Part shown: positions 1 to 15,300 of the stretch, piece by piece
How the letters are laid out: every line of letters begins with the position of its first letter
Numbering within the stretch: the first letter of the stretch is position 1
From: Symbiodinium kawagutii
Taxonomy: Eukaryota; Sar; Dinophyceae; Suessiales; Symbiodiniaceae
NCBI GenBank assembly: GCA_009767595.1
Contig: VSDK01009736.1
Span: forward strand, 1 to 64,000
DNA: 64,000 nt
Reading direction: 5' to 3'
Program-made: the position numbers and the translations under genes
The notes under the pieces: generated by a model
Database searches by the model: none
Told to the model about the DNA's origin: nothing
What the model saw: only the letters and a program-made list of their open reading frames with translations

Positions 1-3000
1 CACTGAATCTGACAGTGAGCCCAGATCGCCTCGGGTTTGAAGAAGCCAAAGAAATCTCTGGCGGGTTGAGAATATATATGCACACCAAATCACACCAACA
101 TAGACTTGATTGGACAAACACCGTGGCACCGCTGAAATCCGCTTGTGGAAAATAAAATATATGCATGTCTTCACGGGTTACGCTTGAAGATCGCGGCCGA
201 GTCACATATCAGCTCAAAGGGTTGTTGCAATTCTTTGAGTCGCCAGGTTTCGAAAAGGCACCAGATGCGCTTGAACGGGTTCACACTTTCATCTAGCACC
301 TCTGAGTCCACAGAAATGGCTCAAGGCCACGGGTTGCCACAGCAGCAAAAGACATCAAAGGACTTGCGCCAGCAGTGCCCCAGGGGAAAATCATGGATCA
401 GCCGAAACAGAAATGATACGAGCGCATTGGTGGCACAAAAAACTCTTGATTGATTTTTCACCAAACTTTTTGATGAAATGGACTCCGCGGCACCATCACT
501 GCACCACCTGCTGCTTGCGCCAATGCTGCATTGAAAGGCCCCTGCATAGGCTTCTCGCCCACTTCGTCCGCCACGGCGTGCTGGTTGAGTGCAAAAAGAC
601 CTCATGGCCAGGCGAGCCGCGGCTGGAGGGAGAGCAATCCTGGAATATCAATTTGGACCATCCCCAGTCTATAAATGATTTGAATATTGACGGCTGGGAT
701 ATTCATCAAATGCTCCAGCATGGCTATAACTCGATCTTCATCCCTGCTGAGGCACAGATCCAGCACACCACAGACTGCGGATGCTGAGCGAAGTTGAGAA
801 AACGCTTCCTGGCCCACAGTTGGAGCGCCAAAAGGGTACTGCCTCAAATCAAGTGTTGATCAAGCCAACTGACATCAACTGATGAACATTCACATACATT
901 CACATCTTCCTGCCGGAAGGTCTTAGAAATCACAAATGCAAGTTTTTCAGAATAGTTGCCCCGCAAGATTTGGCCGAAAGGAAAATAGTTGAAGCTGAGT
1001 TGCTATAGAGGTGGCCCCAGAAATGCGAAACAAAGATGTGCACCAAGAGCCCATGAGGGTTAGCAGCTCAGAAAAAGAAGATTGCCTCAAATCGGAGGGC
1101 AAGAGCACTGACATCTATTGGCATCACAGCAATAAAACAACCAACACTTATACCCAGAATATTTCACATAGTATTCACAGCCAACAGCATCCAACGGCTG
1201 TGAAGTAAGTGCAGAAAAATCAGAAACTAAATGAACTCACTGTAGAGATATCAGAAAATAAAAGAACTCACAGAGAGACATTTTTGAATTCAACGCATCA
1301 ACTCCGATAAATCAGGGTCAGTGCTGCAGTGAGAATATATGATCACATCCAAGTTTCAGGACTGCCCAAGGTATGGAGCGACTGGAGTCCTGATCACGGG
1401 CTGCGCACCATGCAGGCTTGGACATCGGCGTCACAACGTACGTGTCCAACGCGTACAGGTTCGGTGCTTGTTGGAACTTCTCTCCGGCCAAGATCGCTTG
1501 AGCGTTGTCTTGGTTGAAGCTGTCCTTATCACCAAGTTGCCATGAAACAACTTCGAACCTTCAGCTTTGGCTCACAAAAAAATCCCCATGCCCCCATCCC
1601 CCCCTAAACCCCATGTCCCCATGCCCCCATCCCCCCTTAAACCCCACGTCCCCATGTCCCCTGTCCCCAATGTTAACCCTAAATGGTGACTGTTGATTTA
1701 CATTGGTGTGCTCGGATTAGTCTGTGGTGTGCGCGGATGAGTCTTTTTTGGTGTGCGCGGATGAGTTTTTTTTGGTGTGCGCGGATGAGTGTTTTTGGTG
1801 TGCGCAGATGAGTTCCTTCCCGTCGCGTTTGTCTGGCTTCCTATGGAAGATTCCTGACCCTGGAGCTATATGGATTCAATGTCAGACTGCATGGGATGTC
1901 AGTGGCACCTATTTTTTCCACAGCATCCTCCCTGCTGGGTAGGTAATTGTAGACCTCCATAATTGTCTGCAAAACACCTTCCAGAAAACCCAACAGGAAG
2001 GGAACAATTACATGACCTACAGGTTTCATAGGCTTCACCTAAAAACATCTAAAAACAACTATAGACGCAACAATCTGAACACCGTCGCAAGCCTATCGTC
2101 CTACATCAAGGGCGGTGAATCACGACGAAGCAAGCATAATTATCTCTGCAAAACTCAAACCGGCCGGTGCATAGGCCCTAAAGTGAATGGATCAATGGTC
2201 TTGACCAGTCATCCCGAAGATGGCTGAAAGGCAAACGGGAGTTGAACTTAGCCAGCACACACAAACTCACGGGGCACATGCCAAGTTTCGCTGCGACTGG
2301 GCTGATTGAGGTCTTTTCTGAAAGTCCGTGACCATCTTTGCAAACTGCTCCTGCCGACGTGACGCCCCTCAACGCATTCAACACACCATCTCGAGCAAAA
2401 ATGGTAAAAAATGACCTTTTCTGTTGAAGGAGCTGAGGGTTTTGAATCATCTTCTTTCGACACAGGCCCCAGTGCTGCCGAAGGAATCTAACTACATGGG
2501 CTCACAAAATCTACACATTACTGACCTCACATTTGTTAGATCCCGCCTTTGAAGGTCCATCCGTGGTCGGGATCGGAACATACTGATCATGACATACTGC
2601 CCCGCGGGAGCCCAGCCTTCGTGATTCGCTGCTGCCCTGCCATGAGATCTTGCAGCTCTCTGGGCGATAGTCTCATCCCAAAGACCCGGGCCGCCTGCCT
2701 CGGAACTCACCAACACCAGAAGCTTTGGCTATGGGGTTCAGTTGGCCCTGTGGGCCAAGAGATCGCTGCTGAAAGTCAACCAACAGCCCCAGCAACTTTC
2801 CGTCCGAGTTGCTTCAGCTCGTGCGCGTCCAAATCGCCCGAGCTGTCAAGATCGCAGCGCATGGCCACGAAGTGCGGGTCCTTGAGCTTCTCCTTCAGGT
2901 CTGAAGCCACCTGGAAGCTTCAGAAAAGGAACCAAATGAACGCCACAACCCATTAACCCTCAAATCTCAACCCTGTCACAGGGGGAAATTGAAAAAATAT

Positions 3001-6000
3001 GAAACATGTGAAGCAATAAGAACCTGTGCTTTTTGCATGTGCGATTGGAGAATCCAAGCAAAACCTGGTTCGGGAATCACTGTGGGGAGATGCGAGAAGA
3101 TCTTATGTGATCTTATCAGCAAGGCATGTATTTCTCATACCTTTAGCTGACAACATCTGAGAACAACGCGCTGACATCTCACCACGCCTGCAGCAACTCT
3201 GATTCCCAAGGCTTTTGCGATTCCGGGCAGCAGAAGCAAAAGGAACTCGTCACTCCAAAGTCCTCCAAGAGGGGTCCCAGTGCCTCAAAGCAACAAATAC
3301 CGAAACGAGTAGCTGCTACTCAAAGATCTTCAACACAGAAATATGCAGAAACTGCTGTCAACTCACTTTATACTTTAATCTTCCTCGGGACTGCGAAATG
3401 GTATCCGATGACAACAATGACATCTGACCAGGAGCGACACCTCAATGGATTTCAAACCACGGTCCAAAACCCAGTGCCCAATGCTGACACGTCTGAATTC
3501 ATGGGGTGTCTCCACTGCATCTGTGGGGCTTCAGGTTGTGGCTTGTGGGGGCTGGCTTCTGCACTGGTCTGATCAAGGGCGCAACCTTGCGGGCTCGGGG
3601 ATGCACCCTATGGAAATAGTGGCAGGCTGCGGATGCCTTCAGGCCTTTGGGGAAATGTTTCCACTCAGAACAGCGGCAGCAAATAAAATGAACACAACTT
3701 CCACGATGATTACGTGGTAAGTTTCAACGGTCTCGTGATGGGAAATTCTGGCCAGTGGTCATGTATGGTCATGTATCAAAAGGTGCGCTCGTGCGCTTTC
3801 AACCTCCCCTGTGTTCCAAACCCGAACCGAAGTACACACTTGGACCATCCACTTCTCAAGCAATTTGCACAAATTTGCTGGTTTCTTGACATGCGAGTGG
3901 ACGCACTAAATCAACTCAATTTGACCCGCCTAACTCTGGGATGATTCAGGTGACCTCCATCCCTCGTGGCATGAGAACACCACCTGCTGTTCCTCAGCCC
4001 CACTGACCGAGCCATCCCAGGCCTTGGTTCGGCCCTGAGCTGCTTGCTGCATCTCCTTCCTGGCAGCCCAGTGCCTCAAAGCGAAGAATGAAGTCAAAAC
4101 AAGTAGCTGCTTACAGCTGCTTCATGGCAGAAACTGGTTCAAAATCTTGCAAAAAAACCTTAAGACTCTGGAAATTGCATGAGATTGCAAAATCCAGCGA
4201 AGGGGGAAGTTTGTCTGACACCCTTGTGCACCCTTCTACTTCACATCCCAAGCAAACTCATAATATCAATCAATGTCTGCTCTCTGGGGATCAAACGTAG
4301 CGGAAAGTGTGCAAACAAACATAGATACAGTAGTAAAATACACAATAGCTGCTATGCTAGCACCAAAACAAATAGCTGCTTCATGGCAGAAACTGGTTCA
4401 AAGTCTTGCAAAATCACTTTAAGACTACTGCCAGAATCTCGGGAAGTGGAAAACTTTCCTACACCCTGCTATTTCACATCCCAAGCAAACCCGTGCTCAA
4501 CCAATTTCCAGTCAGAGACATGACAAATCCGACCCTCTCTGTCGACATGTCCCAGCTGGGCTCATCCAAGCATCCGATCGTTGCGGGCGACTGTCGGCTT
4601 CTGCACTCTGGGACTTCTGATCAAGGCACCCTGTGGGGACACCAACATAGAAGGGACTCAGGTGGGACTTTGACATGCCTCTGGGGGAATGCTTCCACTC
4701 AGAATGGCAGCAGCCAATAAGGACAACTTTCACGATGACTGGGCAAGTTTCCAAAAAGTCTCGTGATTGGACTGGCCAGTGGTCATGCCGTAAGCTGATG
4801 TCATCCAAAGGTGCGCCTGTGTGCTTTCAACCCCTGTGCTCAACCCTAAGCGAAAGAAGACACTTAGACTTTTTATCCACTACTATCCACTACTCAAGCG
4901 ATTTGCATCGATTTGCTGGTTTCTTGACCAGCGTGGACCCACTAAGTCAGCTCAGTTTGACCAACAGAACACCATCCCGGGATGTCTCAGCTGGTGCCCA
5001 AGAAACCTGTGTCTGTTCAGCCCCCAGGCCTTGGCTCCCTGAGCTGCTTGCCGCACCTCCTTCCTGGCAGCCCGTGTCATGGCCGAAACTGGTTCAGAAC
5101 ATCGCACAAACATCTCAAATTCAAGACTCTGGAAATTACAATTATAAGAACCCTTCGCATTGCACTTTACAGTTCACGAGCAAACCCATAATATCAACCA
5201 ATTTCTAATCTTTTTCGAAGACAAATCCAACCCTCACTGCCTACTCCTGACATGTCCCAGCTGGGCTCATCCGAGCATCCGATCGTTGCGGTGGGGGACT
5301 GTCGGCATCTGAGCTCTGGGTTTTGTGGACTTCGCTGCCTGACGCTTTGGATGCACCTGCAGAGATCTGCGGAGGATGCGGTTTGGTACCGCAGCTGAAG
5401 AAAACGCCAAGGCAAAGGGGCCGGCTTGGAGGTCCACCTACCCGTACGCTACATACATGCCATCAATGGTTGATGAAAAATATTGAAAAATCGATCCAAT
5501 GGTTAACATGTGTAGATGGCTACTGATAACCCCTCGTTCTACGCCCTATCAGGTAGCTTATGACCCCTACAACCATGCTTACTTACCTGTTACTGACCGC
5601 GGATGCACATCCAAATGATTCCAAATGCCTGTCGTTAAAAGTTTCCAATTCCAGGCCATCTCTGGTGATTCCAAGCCATAGCTCCATGCCTTCGCGCTGC
5701 CGGGCAACATCTCCTGGAACGATGCGCCATGAGAAAGGGATGGTTCTCAACTTTATTCATTGGTGTAAGTTCCAAGTGATCATATCAGCATATTTAAGCA
5801 AAATCACTAAAATCACCCGCATGTTGACCATCAGGTTCTGTACCTGGTAGGTGAACAAAAAATGAACAAAACGCAAAAGCGTTGCCTTTGGGATCATTTG
5901 TTTGGCCATCAATCCAACAAACAATGCTGAACAACATCGCAAGCACCCGTTCATAAGGCTCATGTCTTCCCATTGCAACTTGAGCATGGTTTCACCAAAC

Positions 6001-6347
6001 AAACGCTAGCTGCCCCGTGACGCTCCCGGATGCTGGTCTCTCCTCCTCTGGTTGCAGCCCCCAGCTTCAGTCGGGGCAAGTCCTGGAGGCGATCCAATCA
6101 CGAATCTGGGAGTTCACAGCTACAAGCTGCAGGCTGTCATTTCAATTCACTCAACACCCATCAAGACCTCCAAATTGGATTCAAAACAACTGACTTGGAT
6201 ACCACTGATCTGCTTTACCTTTGTTTTAGAAGCTAGTTATGTTTCAGGGTGGGATGGTACCATGTAAACTTCTGCCACTTTGCACAGCTCCTGGGCATCT
6301 TGCCCTGGCTGCGATGCTTGCGATGCCTTGCTGCAAGCGCAGCCCAT
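1..6347 (-). pseudogene. Copy 0 of the EF-hand/TIR-like/ankyrin gene array; decayed, 3' end off the window
   Basis: Read right to left, the same exons as in the intact copy at 9,961-19,246 are found: start exon 6270-6347 (MGCACSKASQASQPG), linker exons 5252-5356, 4547-4630 and 3489-3607, EF-hand exon 2781-2910, helical exons 2617-2698 and 2271-2350, an exon at about 1347-1543 (LGDKDSFNQDNAQAILAGEK), the VSHFWGH exon at about 1008-1093, then 756-842, 494-600 and 206-299 (FKRIWCLFET); the next exon is cut at position 1-29. Two defects are visible. The exon for VPHSLRGMALCQLEHLEKLF, present at 14.3 and 26.3 kb in copies 1 and 2, is missing and its place is taken by C-rich and 24-bp repeat DNA (1560-1815). 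A 1-bp deletion near 1061 shifts the frame just before NPHGLLVHIFVSHFWGH. The ankyrin exon would lie left of the window. Either a pseudogene or, less likely, a mis-assembled copy. Confidence 0.72.
1560..1815. repeat. C-rich tract plus 24-bp minisatellite replacing an exon in copy 0
   Basis: Positions 1567-1675 are runs of CCCC with CCCCATG and CCCCTAAACCCC-like words. From 1705 a unit GGTGTGCGCGGATGAGT plus a T-run recurs five times (starts 1705, 1726, 1750, 1774, 1797). In copies 1 and 2 the equivalent place holds a coding exon and its introns, so this block is a replacement specific to copy 0. Confidence 0.8.
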
Positions 6348-6454
6348 CGGTGCCGCTGACGGCTCCGCCCAAACTGAAAGGCTCTCCGCACTTGTGGCGG
6401 CGTTGGAAAATAAAAACTTGAGCACAACAGTGGCGAAACGATTTCCTCATCTCA

Positions 6455-9960
<3,506 letters not shown>

Positions 9961-12303
9961 TCAACCAGTTGTACTGGTCGTGGCAGAGGAAGCTGCCATC
10001 CCGTCCTGGGGCACTTCTGCCCTGGCAAATTTATGCTGACGCAAAAGCCTTAATACATTTTCATGACCACCTCCAGCTGCAAGTGCCATGGCTGTCACTC
10101 CACAATTGTTTGCTGCCACGGCATCAGCTCCATGCTCGAGCAGCAGCTTCACTGAAAATTCGTGGCCAAATCCAGCTGCTAGCATCAGGGCTGTCACTCC
10201 ATCATTGCGTGCTGCTCCGGCATCAGCCCCATGCTCAAGCAGCAGCTTGACTACGAGATCATGACCGCGTTCTGCGGCAGCGCACAGGGCTGTCACTCCA
10301 TCATTGCGTGATGCCCTGGCATCAGCCCCATGCTCAAGCAGCAGCTTCGCAACTGGTTCATGACCGCGTTCCACAGCAAACATCAGGGCTGTCGTTCCAA
10401 AATTGTTTGCTGCCATGACGTTTGCTCCATGCTCAAGCAGCAGCTTCGTAACCAGTTCATGACCGAATGTCGCGGCAAGCATGAGGGCTGTCGTTCCAAA
10501 ATTGTTTGCTGCCATGACGACAGCTCCGTGCTCTAGCAGCAGCTTGACTATGGGCTCATGGCCACCCGCAGCTGCAGCCATCAGGGCTGTCGCTCCATCA
10601 TTGCGTGCTGCCCTGGCATCAGCACCATGCTCAAGCAGCAGTTTCACGACACCCTCATGGCCATCTTGAGCTGCAGCACTTAGGGCTGTCCCTCCACCAT
10701 TGCGTGATGCCCTGGCATCAGCTCCATGCTCAAGCAGCAGTTTCACTGCGAGTTCGTGGCCACCTGCAGCTGCAGCCATCAGGGCTGTCCTTCCATCATT
10801 GCTTGATGCCCCGACATCAGCTCCATGCTCTAGCAGCAGCTTCACTACGGGCTCATTGCCATCTTGAGCTGCAGCCATCAGGGCTGTCGCTCCATCATTG
10901 CTTGATGCCCCGACATCAGCTCCATGCTCTAGCAGCAGCTTCACGACACGCTCATGGCCACCTTGAGCTGCTGCCATCAGGTCTGTCACTCCACCATTGT
11001 TCACTGCCCTGGCATCAGCTCCATGCTCTAGCAGCAGTTTCACGACATGCTCATGGCCAGCAAAAGCTGCTTTCATCAGGTCTGTCACTCCACCATTGTT
11101 CACTGCCCTGGCATCAGCTCCATGCTCGAGCAGCAGCTTGACTACGGGATCATGGCCACCTTGAGCTGCAGCACTTAGGGCTGTCACTCCATCATTGCGT
11201 GATGCCCTGGCATCAGCCCCATGCTCAAGAAGCAGCTTCACTGCGAGGTCGTGGTCGCCTTGAACTGCTTGCATCAATGCAGAAGCTCCATCATGTCTTG
11301 CTTCCCTGGAATCAGCTCCGTTATCGAGCAGCAGCTTCGCAACCGCTTCATGACCGCTTTCCGCTGCGTACAGCAGCGCTGTCACTCCATCTACTTTGTT
11401 TGCTGCTCTGGCATCTGCTCCATGCTCAAGCAGCAGTTTCACTGCGAGTTCGTGGCCACCAGAAGCTGCCCTCATCAGGGCTGTCATTCCATCATTGCGT
11501 GCTGCCCTGGCATCAGCACCATGCTCAAGCAGCAGTTTCACGACACCCTCATGGCCACCTTGAGCTGCAAACAACAGGGCTGTCCCTCCATCATTGCTTG
11601 ATGCCCTGGCATCACCTCCGTTCTCAAGCAGCAGCTTCACAATCGCTTCATGACCGGAAATAGCTGCTTTCATCAGGGCTGTTGTTCCATCATTGTCTGC
11701 TGCCCTGGCATCAGCCCCATGCTCGAGCAGCAGCTTCACGACACGCACATGGCCGAGAAGAGCTGCCTCCATCAGCGGTCTCCATCCATCTGCCTTGGCA
11801 TCAGCTCCGATCTCCAGGAGCAGTGTCACGACAGACTCGTTGCCACTGATGGCTCCCGAATGCAGCAGTTGTCTCATACCTTCGCGGGTGACCATGCCTC
11901 CCGCAAGGCCTCCACGTCTCAGAAGACCATGCAAGAGCGATGCATTCCCAGTCTCTGCTGTCAAATCCAGCATTTGGCCCAGCCAATCGGCGGCGTTCTC
12001 GCTATCGAAATTCACCCAGAGCTTTTCCAGCTGCTCTTCATTGATGGACGCTCCATGGAGGCAGCACTGAGCAGCGGCTGCAAAGTCCGAACTGCCCAAC
12101 AAAGTCTGGAGGAGGCTTGTGGAAAGCAGCGAGTGCATGTGTCGGTTGAAGTCACTGAAAAAAACATTATCTAAATCATAACCTTGTTCTGTGCCGAGGC
12201 TGAAGAAGCGTTCTGCACCAATTCCCATCATCTGTGGCCAGTAGCCGCTGTTCGCAACGTGGGCCCAGATGCTGTACTTGTCGGCTTCTTTTGAGCTTTG
12301 AGC
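9961..12303 (-). CDS. Ankyrin-repeat terminal exon of copy 1
   Basis: Single open exon of 2,343 bp. It starts after the acceptor GCAAG|GCTC (AQSSKEADKYSIWAHV), not at the upstream in-frame ATG at 12,363, which lies in intron sequence. It continues with a conserved segment (DLDNVFFSDFNRHMHSLLST, CCLHGASINEEQLEKLW) and then 19 ankyrin units of 33 residues with consensus GHExVVKLLLEHGADARAxxNDGxTALMxAAxG. It ends GHENVLRLLRQHKFARAE and a short Ser/Thr tail before the stop. Units differ mainly at the residue after GHE, the loop after ADA, and the second helix; these are surface positions in ankyrin repeats, as expected for variation in binding specificity (inference). Confidence 0.9.
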   Translation of the reverse strand, partial: AQSSKEADKYSIWAHVANSGYWPQMMGIGAERFFSLGTEQGYDLDNVFFSDFNRHMHSLLSTSLLQTLLGSSDFAAAAQCCLHGASINEEQLEKLWVNFDSENAADWLGQMLDLTAETGNASLLHGLLRRGGLAGGMVTREGMRQLLHSGAISGNESVVTLLLEIGADAKADGWRPLMEAALLGHVRVVKLLLEHGADARAADNDGTTALMKAAISGHEAIVKLLLENGGDARASSNDGGTALLFAAQGGHEGVVKLLLEHGADARAARNDGMTALMRAASGGHELAVKLLLEHGADARAANKVDGVTALLYAAESGHEAVAKLLLDNGADSREARHDGASALMQAVQGDHDLAVKLLLEHGADARASRNDGVTALSAAAQGGHDPVVKLLLEHGADARAVNNGGVTDLMKAAFAGHEHVVKLLLEHGADARAVNNGGVTDLMAAAQGGHERVVKLLLEHGADVGASSNDGATALMAAAQDGNEPVVKLLLEHGADVGASSNDGRTALMAAAAGGHELAVKLLLEHGADARASRNGGGTALSAAAQDGHEGVVKLLLEHGADARAARNDGATALMAAAAGGHEPIVKLLLEHGAVVMAANNFGTTALMLAATFGHELVTKLLLEHGANVMAANNFGTTALMFAVERGHEPVAKLLLEHGADARASRNDGVTALCAAAERGHDLVVKLLLEHGADAGAARNDGVTALMLAAGFGHEFSVKLLLEHGADAVAANNCGVTAMALAAGGGHENVLRLLRQHKFARAEVPQDGMAASSATTSTTG

Positions 12304-15300
12304 CTTGCCTTCAGGGAATCCACATGACCCTCCTTTGACAAAAAAGGAACCCATCTTTGACAATCAACTCACTGGAGCAATGATTTTACTGAACTCAAAA
12401 ACTGCACAACTTGCGAACCAAGTCGCTGGCTGACATGCTCCACAAGGCTTCACACGTTGCTTGCTGCATCTTGGCTTGTTCTGCTCGTGAGCCACGGACC
12501 AAGCCTGCAGAATCGGACAGAGAGCCCAAATCGCCTCGGGTTTGAAGTCGAAGAAACTTCTATAATTAACAGCGCGGCTATTCTTTCTGGCCGGTTTACA
12601 AATAATGCACACCAACATCGACTCGATTGGGCAAACATCATGGCACCGCTGAAAGCTGCTTGTAGACAACCCAAGAAAATAATCAAAAATGATTAAGACA
12701 TGTCAGACATGTAACAGATAACGTGAACTTCATACTTCGAAACTTGTTTCAAGGGCTACGGCTACGGTTCAAGATCATGGCCAAGTCACAGATCAGCTCA
12801 AAGGGTCGTTGCAGATCTCTGAGTCGCCAGGTTTCGAAAAGGCACCAGATGCGCTTGAACGGGTTCACACTTTCGTCTAGCACCTCTCCACAGAAGTGGC
12901 TCAAGGCCACGGGCTGTCACAACAGCAAAACAAAGGCAAAAAACATCAAAGAACTTGCGCCAAAAGTCTTCCACGGAGAAATCGTGGATGAGCCGAGACA
13001 GAACTGATACAAGCACATTGGTGGCACAAAAAAAACTTTCGATTTCAAACAGACTTTCTAATGAAATGGACTCCGCGGCACCATCACAGCACCACCTGCT
13101 GCTTGCGCCAACGCTGCATTGAAAGGCCCCTGCATGGGCTGCTCACCCACTTCGTTGGCCACGGCGTGCTGGTTGAGAGCGAAAAGACCTGATGGCCAGG
13201 CAAGCCGCAGCTGCGGGGTTACTGATCCTGGGGTAAATAGAACATCAAATTGCACCATCACGAATAGGTAAGTGGTTTAATTACTGTATTGAATACAGGG
13301 GATATTACAGTAAATGGAACGAAAAGCAATCAAGTGTACCAATTTTGACAGTCCCTTGACTGGGGGATATTCTAGATTATGCTCCAGGATGGTTATGAAT
13401 CGATCTTCATGTCTGCCGAGGCGCAAATCCAGCACACCACCGACTGCGGATGCTGAGCGAAGTTTGGAAAATGCTTCGTGGCCCAGAGTTGGAGCGCCAA
13501 AAAAGTGCTGCCTCAAATCAAGTGTTGATCAAGCCAACTGACATCAACTGACGGACATTCACATCTTCCTGGTCCTGCCAGAAGGTCTTAGAAATCACCG
13601 ACAAATGGGTTTTCAGAGTCAGAAAGCTGTAGCCGAGTAGCTATAGAGGTGGCCCCAGAAATGTGAAACGAAGATGTGCACCAAGAGTCCATGAGGATTC
13701 AGCAGCTCAGAAAAAGAAGCTTGCCTCAAATGTGAGAGCAACAGAAGCCTGATCCAAAGACATCACAGCCATAAGACAACCGACACTTAGTTTTGACATA
13801 GCATTCGCAGCCAACAGCATCCAACAGCTCTGAAGAAAGTGTAGAACAACGCACACATGCAGCGAGACGACGATTACATCCAAGTTTCAGGGCTGCCCAA
13901 GGTATGGAGAGACGGGAGTCCTGATCACGGGCTGCGCATCGTCCAGGCTTGGACATCGGCGTCACCACGTGCGTGTCCATCGCGTAGAGGTTCGGAGCTT
14001 GTTGGAACTTCTCTCCGGCCAAGATCGCTTGAGCATTGTCTTGGTTGAAGCTGTCCTTATCACCAAGTTGCCATGAAAAAGCTTGGCCCTCAGGTGTTGA
14101 CATCAAAAAGGGTCATACAATGGCCTTTGAATCGCCTTGCCGCGAAAAGGGACAGATTTTGGAAGGCCATGGTAGCGTTTGGTCCTGTACTAAAAGGGAA
14201 CTTCCTGGTGCAAGACTCAGAAAACTTTTTGGATGCAGCCGCATAACCAGGCGACTGAGCCTTTTTGCACAGGAAAGTCGACAATATCATGAGAGTACAT
14301 ACAACTCTTCAAGACAAGAGGCGCATTGTCTTGCCAACCACCCGGACTTCACGAAGAGTTCCTCCAAGTGCTCCAGCTGGCACAAGGCCATGCCACGCAG
14401 GGAGTGCGGAACCACTCCTGGATCAAGTTGAAATCTGTGGCTTAACAAATTCCCTGGGAAAAGGTGGGAACAATTTCCATATTGCTTCCAATTTGTCTAG
14501 TTTCCATGTGTTTGAGGATGCCCTAGGGCAGATTCCTTACCGTCGCTAGTTGTTCCATAGGTTTCACTGCATGGGATTGCATAGGTAATTTTTTGGCTGC
14601 AAAACACCTTCCAAAAACCCAACAAAGGGTGACCTACAGGTTTCATGTTTGTAAAAGGTACAAGGAGCATCTTACTAAACAACTTTATGGGTCTAGAAAG
14701 GTCTAGGCCCAATGATCTGAACACCCAGTGTTGCAAGTCTATTGTGGTGCGCCAAAGGGGGGGGGCTCATGATGAAGCAACTATGATTAGCATTTCGAAA
14801 CTAAACTGGCCGGCGCTTAGCACTAAACTGAACAGGCATGCGCTTAGCACTAAAGTGAACAGATCAATGGTCTGGACACCTCTTGACCAGTCATCCCAAA
14901 TATGGATGAAAGAAAAAAGGAAGTTGAATTTAGCACGCGCAAACTCGCCGGCACATGCCAAGTTTCGCTGCGATTGGGCTGATTCAGGTCTTTTCCGAAA
15001 GTCATTGACGATCTCTGCAAACTGCTCCTGCCAACCAGAACGCCCCGCAGCATATCCAACACATCATCTTGAGCAAAACCAGCAGATCAATATAATGATC
15101 ATGTGAGACCACCCTTTGAGGGAGCTTGATGGTTTTGACGCATCTTCTTTCGACACAAGCTTCAGGTTTCTCAAAGGAAACTAAATACATGAGCACAAAA
15201 TCTACACGTTGTAGGATCCAAGCTGTATTCTTCCAAACGGTCCATCCATCGTTGATTCTGAACATGTGGCCCCGGGGGGAGCCAGCCTTTGTGATCCGCT

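Noticed and set aside
9961-11663. Plus-strand frames of 110-180 codons opposite the ankyrin exon (LHHCLMPRHQLHA-type)
   Set aside because: They are antisense shadows of the 99-bp ankyrin repeats, which keep all frames open.
12304-12363. ATG at 12,363 as the start of the ankyrin protein
   Set aside because: In the paralogues this stretch is not conserved as protein and contains stops; conservation begins at AQSS after an AG acceptor. The real start is the MGCACS exon at 19,246.
13277-13516. The RQHFFGAPTLGHEAFSKLRS frame as the coding frame of the 87-bp exon
   Set aside because: It is the longest frame, but the alternative STFLALQLWATKHFPNFAQH frame joins in phase to both neighbouring exons and keeps WICLFALNQH continuous.
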